Source: Geobacillus genomosp. 3
Lineage (GTDB): Bacteria > Bacillota > Bacilli > Bacillales > Anoxybacillaceae
Reading direction: 5' to 3'
DNA: 64,000 nucleotides
NCBI RefSeq assembly: GCF_000445995.2
Contig: NC_022080.4
Location: 1,488,001-1,552,000 of the forward strand
Position numbers and translations under genes: made by a program. Below are positions 60,572 through 64,000 of the stretch, piece after piece. The first letter of the stretch is position 1, and each line of letters begins with the position of its first letter. The notes under the pieces were generated by a model. It saw only the letters and a list, made by a program, of their open reading frames with translations. It made no database searches and was not told the DNA's origin.

Positions 60572-61768
60572 TTATGCCCGATCTTTTGGCAGCCAGACGG
60601 CTAGGGCGCCAAGGAGCGGCAGCGCGCTGCAAAGCCGCATGAGCGTGCCAAGCGACGATAAATCGGCGATTTTGCCAAGCACCACCGCCCCGAGCGCTCC
60701 CATGCCAAACGCCAAGCCGACAATGAGTCCGGACGCCATGCCGACATGGTTGGGCAGCAGCTCTTGGGCGTAGACGACAAACGTCGCAAAACTTAATGAC
60801 AATACAAACCCGGCGATGAGCAAGATCGGCAGCGCCAACGAAAGCGGCACGTGCGGCAAGGCGAGCGCAAACGGCGCGGTGCCAAGCGTCGACCAGATGA
60901 TCAAGTTTCGTTTGCCGAACCGGTCGGCGATCGGCCCACCGGCGAGCGTGCCGACCGCGCCGGCGATCATAAAAGCGAACAAGTACACTTGCGCCTCGCG
61001 CACCGAGATGTGGGCCGTTTCCATAAGATAGAACTGATAATAGTTCGAGATGCCGGCCGAGTACCACGAGCGGGCGAACACTAAAAAGACGAGCAGCACG
61101 AGCGCAAATATGACCGGCCGCCCGGAATCGGTGCGCTGCGCCGTCTTTTTTGTTTTGCCCGGCGTTGACGGGCTGCCAAGTTCATGCCCATACCATTGCG
61201 AGACGCGCCAAAGCAGAGCAATGCCTGCCGCCGCGGCGAGGGTAAACCACGCCGCACCCTTTTGGCCGAACGGTACGAAAACCAAGGCGGTGAACAATGG
61301 CGCCAACGCCCCCCCGGTATTGCCCCCGACTTGATAAATCGATTGGGCGAACGCCCGCCGCGCTCCGGCCGCCAAGTAGACGACGCGCGCCCCTTCCGGG
61401 TGGAAAACGGCCGAGCCAAGCCCGACGAGCAGCACGGATAACAAGACAAACCAAAAGTTCGGCGCCAGCGCGAGCCCGGCCATGCCAAGCAAACTCGCCG
61501 CCATGCCGAGCGGCAAAAAGCGCGGCGATGGCGTCCGGTCCGTCCATAAGCCGACGACCGGCTGCATGATCGATGACGTCATGTTTAAGGCGAACGCAAT
61601 CCAACCGATTTGCGTATACGACAGCTCCATCGTCGACCGCAAAATCGGAAAGAGCGCCGGGATGACCGCCTGCATCGCATCGTTCAAAAAGTGGCCGAGG
61701 CTGATGGCGAACAAAATCGGGTAGACGGTCATGCCGACGGCGCCGGCTCGTTCCGAGTGAGCGTTCAT
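60572..61768 (-). CDS. MFS transporter, fosmidomycin-resistance (Fsr) type
   Basis: A 398-aa pump with 12 helices. LFAISLGHFLNDAMQAVIPA in TM1 and GLGSAVFHPEGARVV in TM4 are the Fsr-family hallmarks. The role is probably efflux of phosphonate-like or aromatic compounds. ATG 61768 follows a G7 run; an ATG at 61789 is possible but has a weaker site. Confidence 0.88.
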   Translation of the reverse strand: MNAHSERAGAVGMTVYPILFAISLGHFLNDAMQAVIPALFPILRSTMELSYTQIGWIAFALNMTSSIMQPVVGLWTDRTPSPRFLPLGMAASLLGMAGLALAPNFWFVLLSVLLVGLGSAVFHPEGARVVYLAAGARRAFAQSIYQVGGNTGGALAPLFTALVFVPFGQKGAAWFTLAAAAGIALLWRVSQWYGHELGSPSTPGKTKKTAQRTDSGRPVIFALVLLVFLVFARSWYSAGISNYYQFYLMETAHISVREAQVYLFAFMIAGAVGTLAGGPIADRFGKRNLIIWSTLGTAPFALALPHVPLSLALPILLIAGFVLSLSFATFVVYAQELLPNHVGMASGLIVGLAFGMGALGAVVLGKIADLSSLGTLMRLCSALPLLGALAVWLPKDRA

Positions 61769-62064
61769 GAAACCCCCCCGTTTCTGCATGAGTTCTCTGT
61801 TTTAATATTTTCATTATAATGGATTTTTTAACACTTTCAATTCCCTTCTTGCGGACGGTCGTTTGCATGACCGATATATGCGGCGGCCATCGTTGACAAC
61901 CACTACTGATTCATCGGCCACTTCTCCTGTTTCCTCATTCATTTGGTAAGACATTGTAGTTAGTATGCTTTTTGGGAAATCAATCCATTTCCCGACGGAA
62001 AACGGATCATGCCGGCCATCGGGGACAATAACACCAAAAACGGCTTTGCCAAGGAGGGCGAGAC

Positions 62065-62157
62065 GGTGAAATGGCTTCAACTCACTCTTGAGCTTGTCAT
62101 CGGGTTTGTGCAGACGTACCAACCGGCTGCGGCGGTGCCGAACGGGTTAAAGGTGTA
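62065..62157 (+). pseudogene. Possible DUF421 (YetF-like) N-terminal fragment
   Basis: After AAGGAGG a GTG opens a 30-codon frame (MKWLQLTLELVIGFVQTYQP) that resembles the first helix of DUF421 membrane proteins and then ends. The gap 61769-62283 otherwise contains a minus-strand frame (61814-62122) without ribosome site or recognisable motif, so I see no supported gene in it. Confidence 0.3.
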
Positions 62158-62169
62158 GCAAGCAGCAAC

Positions 62170-62198
62170 GAATCCGGCAGATGCTGGATTCTTTTTTT
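62170..62198 (+). terminator. Terminator
   Basis: GAATCC-G-GCA / TGC-T-GGATTC with a tight loop, then seven T. It insulates the ytr operon from upstream. Confidence 0.8.
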
Positions 62199-62217
62199 AT
62201 TTTGGAAAAAACCGTTG

Positions 62218-62255
62218 TTGTTTTTCTGTTTTAAGTGTACTATTAGTGATAGTAC
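62218..62255 (+). promoter_or_regulatory. ytr promoter with palindromic operator
   Basis: TTGTTT (62218-62223), 17 bp, TATTAG (62241-62246). GTACTAT-TAGTG-ATAGTAC (62237-62255) is a perfect inverted repeat across the -10, a fitting site for autorepression by the GntR protein. Confidence 0.65.
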
Positions 62256-62283
62256 GGTAATGACAAAGGAAGGAGGAGGGGAG

Positions 62284-62691
62284 ATGTTTGAGCTCGATTG
62301 GCGAAGCCGTCAGCCGATTTACGAGCAGCTGATGGAAAAAATGAAGGAAATGATCATTCGTGAGCTATGGCAGCCGCACGATCAGCTGCCATCCGTTCGA
62401 ATGATGGCGAAACAGCTGATGGTCAATCCGAATACGATTCAAAAAGCGTACCGGGAACTGGAGCGCGACGGCTGGATTTATTCCGTTCCGGGAAAGGGAA
62501 GTTTCGTCGCGCCACGCCCGAAGCAGCCAAACACGGAGGCGATTGCCGCCGTTCGCGACCAAGTCATCCGCCTTGTTAAGGAAGCGCGGTTTTTAGGGGT
62601 GACGAACGAGCAGTTATGGCAATGGATTCAAGAAGGAGAGAAAGAGGGGGAGAGCGATGATTCAACTAAAGAACGTGACGAAAACGTTTGA
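62284..62691 (+). CDS. ytrA: GntR-family repressor, YtrA subfamily
   Basis: A 135-aa short GntR protein: a winged helix (QPIYEQLMEKMKEMIIRELW, LMVNPNTIQKAYRELERDG) and a small C-terminal dimerisation part, typical of YtrA regulators that control adjacent ABC transporters. GGAGGAGGGGAG precedes the ATG. The 3' end overlaps the ABC gene by 35 bp. Confidence 0.88.
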   Translation: MFELDWRSRQPIYEQLMEKMKEMIIRELWQPHDQLPSVRMMAKQLMVNPNTIQKAYRELERDGWIYSVPGKGSFVAPRPKQPNTEAIAAVRDQVIRLVKEARFLGVTNEQLWQWIQEGEKEGESDDSTKERDENV

Positions 62692-63556
62692 GCGGTTTGC
62701 GGCCGTCAACGGCGCCGACATGACCGTGCCGAACGGGGCGATTTACGGGCTGCTGGGGCCGAACGGGGCCGGGAAGACGACGCTGTTGAAACTGATGGCC
62801 GGCATTCTCCGCCAGGACAGCGGAACGATTATGATCGATGGCGAAGATGTATGGGAAAACGTGCGCATCAAGCAACGGCTGTTGTTTTTGCCGGATTTTG
62901 TCTACTTTTTTCCGCACGCCACGATCCGGCAAATGGCCGCCTTTTACGAACGGATGTATCCGTCGTTCAGCCGCGCGCGGTTTGTTGAGCTGAAATCCAT
63001 GTTTGCGCTTGACCCGGACAAAAAAATCCAGCAGTTTTCGAAAGGGATGCAGCGCCAGGCGGCGTTTTGGCTCGCCTTTTCCGTCCGTCCGGACGTGCTC
63101 ATTATGGATGAGCCGCTTGACGGGCTCGACGCATTCGTCCGCCGATATGTGAAACAACTGTTCATTGACGAAGTGGCCGAACGCGGCATGACCGTGGTGA
63201 TTTCCTCCCACAATTTGCGCGAGCTTGAAGACTTGTGCGACATCGTCGGATTGATGGCGGAAGGGGCGGTGCGAATGGAGCGCGACTTGAACGAGCTGCG
63301 CGCCGGGATGCATAAAATTCAAGTTGCGTTTCGCGGCGGGTTTCCGCGGGAGTTGGCGGAACGCCTGGACGTCGTGCATCGCGAGGAGCGCGGCAGCATC
63401 ACCCTGCTTGTCGTTCGTGGCGAGAAACGATCCATCGAAGAAACGGTGCGTTCGTTTGCCCCGCTCATTCTTGACGTCCTGCCGCTGTCGTTGGAGGAAA
63501 TTTTTGTGTATGAAATGGGGGGAACTGCTCATGTCCGCGAAACGATTGTCGGCTAA
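62657..63556 (+). CDS. ABC transporter ATP-binding protein (YtrB-like)
   Basis: A 299-aa ATPase. Walker A GPNGAGKTT near residue 35, signature FSKGMQRQAAF near 130 (SKGM instead of SGGQ, common in ABC-2 ATPases) and Walker B VLIMDEPLDGLD near 150, His switch in SSHNLRELED. Works with the downstream permease; B. subtilis YtrBCDEF is induced by cell-wall antibiotics. The start lies inside ytrA. Confidence 0.88.
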   Translation: MIQLKNVTKTFERFAAVNGADMTVPNGAIYGLLGPNGAGKTTLLKLMAGILRQDSGTIMIDGEDVWENVRIKQRLLFLPDFVYFFPHATIRQMAAFYERMYPSFSRARFVELKSMFALDPDKKIQQFSKGMQRQAAFWLAFSVRPDVLIMDEPLDGLDAFVRRYVKQLFIDEVAERGMTVVISSHNLRELEDLCDIVGLMAEGAVRMERDLNELRAGMHKIQVAFRGGFPRELAERLDVVHREERGSITLLVVRGEKRSIEETVRSFAPLILDVLPLSLEEIFVYEMGGTAHVRETIVG

Positions 63557-64000
63557 TCGCGCTATGTGGGGGCAAAACATGCGGCAAGTCAGCTGGGTGG
63601 CAGTGGTTCATTTGTTGTTTTGGCTCGCTGCCATCGTCTTGCCGATGGGGTTGGCGTATTCGCAATACGATCCGAAAAACGGGGAAATCCCACGCTGGGA
63701 GACGGTGTACGATATTTCCAACGGCTTTGAGGCGCTCATTGCCTGGTTTGCTCCGATGTTGGCGTCCGCCGCGGTGCTCCGCTACATGCAAGACAAGCGA
63801 GCGGCTGATTTGATCCACAGCTTGCCGATCCGCCGTACGGAGCTGCTTGCCGGGCAAATGGTGTATGGTTGGCTCATGCTTGTCTTGCCGCTGTTGACGG
63901 CGGCATTGGCCGCTGTCGGCTGCTTGTACGGGCTTGATCTCCCATGGCCGATCGGCGCGGCGGACGTATGGCGATGGTTCGGAGAAACGTTGGTGATGGA
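63531..64000 (+). CDS. ABC-2 type permease, 3' end beyond the window
   Basis: The frame from ATG 63531 stays open to the window end (156 codons). It begins MSAKRLSANRAMWGQNMRQV and shows a first helix near residues 22-42, an extracytoplasmic loop, and more helices from residue 70 (LASAAVLRYM, YGWLMLVLPLLTAALAAVG). DKRAADLIHSLPIRRTELL is typical of ABC-2 permeases. It overlaps the ATPase gene by 26 bp. Confidence 0.8.
   Translation, partial: MSAKRLSANRAMWGQNMRQVSWVAVVHLLFWLAAIVLPMGLAYSQYDPKNGEIPRWETVYDISNGFEALIAWFAPMLASAAVLRYMQDKRAADLIHSLPIRRTELLAGQMVYGWLMLVLPLLTAALAAVGCLYGLDLPWPIGAADVWRWFGETLVM

Noticed and set aside
61814..62122. Minus-strand 102-codon ORF upstream of the Fsr pump
   Set aside because: No ribosome site, no motif, and it overlaps the plus-strand fragment and its AAGGAGG site.
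1..64000. CRISPR arrays, tRNA or rRNA genes, prophage
   Set aside because: No array of short repeats with spacers, no tRNA-like cloverleaf or rRNA block, and no phage structural genes were seen by eye.

Overview
The window looks like a chromosomal segment of a thermophilic Bacillaceae, most likely Geobacillus or Parageobacillus. The reasons are moderate-to-high G+C, strong GGAGG ribosome sites, frequent GTG/TTG starts, Bacillus-type sporulation genes, a b(o/a)3-type oxidase, and a mosaic of gene runs known from Bacillus subtilis (rnpB-ypsC-ypvA, bcsA-ypbQ-dynA, yneN-sspN-tlp-yneP-yneQ-yneR, yozE-yodN-yozD-yodL, deoD-yodJ, the yng operon, yhbI-yhbJ-yhcA, ytrAB). No tools were run: family names come from recognising motifs and conserved order, and RNA and operator calls are by eye.

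Layout. 1-5.4 kb: 3' part of RNase P RNA, an rRNA methyltransferase, a DinG-type helicase and a M32 carboxypeptidase. 5.4-7.8 kb (minus): three-gene ba3 oxidase operon behind an FNR/CRP-like site. 8-15.4 kb: a coiled-coil repeat protein, the type III polyketide synthase pair bcsA-ypbQ, a double dynamin and two small genes. 15.5-19.6 kb: a sulfurtransferase, a thioredoxin-like protein, and spore small proteins with sigma-G-like promoters, followed by two thioesterases. 20-26 kb: CorA transporter, DUF502 protein, FAD dehydrogenase, biotin synthase behind a BirA-like operator, yozE/yodN/yozD. 26.5-34.7 kb: DUF2515 protein, several tiny ORFs, deoD-yodJ, a methyltransferase, a Mn-type CDF exporter, a second CorA, and three tandem YjcZ-type one-helix proteins.

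35.7-43.5 kb is the accessory part: an IS605-type omega-RNA-like right end without tnpB, a decayed gene with tandem upstream repeats, a PAS histidine kinase, an MFS pump, ilvA, small genes, and a truncated tnpB abutting a TetR gene. 43.5-51.6 kb is a complete yng-type operon (acyl-CoA dehydrogenase, acyl-CoA ligase, biotin carboxylase, biotin carrier, HMG-CoA lyase, enoyl-CoA hydratase, carboxyltransferase). It suits leucine/isovalerate breakdown to acetyl-CoA and acetoacetate, and its promoter holds a perfect 18-bp palindrome that the adjacent TetR could bind. 51.7-51.9 kb looks like a 6S-type RNA with its own promoter. 52-64 kb: yhbI-yhbJ-yhcA efflux set, PBP1A (pbpF), small genes, an SDR, a KinB-like kinase, an Fsr-type MFS pump and a ytr-type GntR-ABC operon cut by the window end.

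Most noteworthy: the tnpB-less omega-RNA-like element, the 6S-like RNA, the FNR-like site at -41.5 of the ba3 operon, the TetR palindrome of the yng operon, two apparent one-base losses in A6 runs, a Shine-Dalgarno/AUG pair bridged by a hairpin, and about ten small genes under 60 codons.
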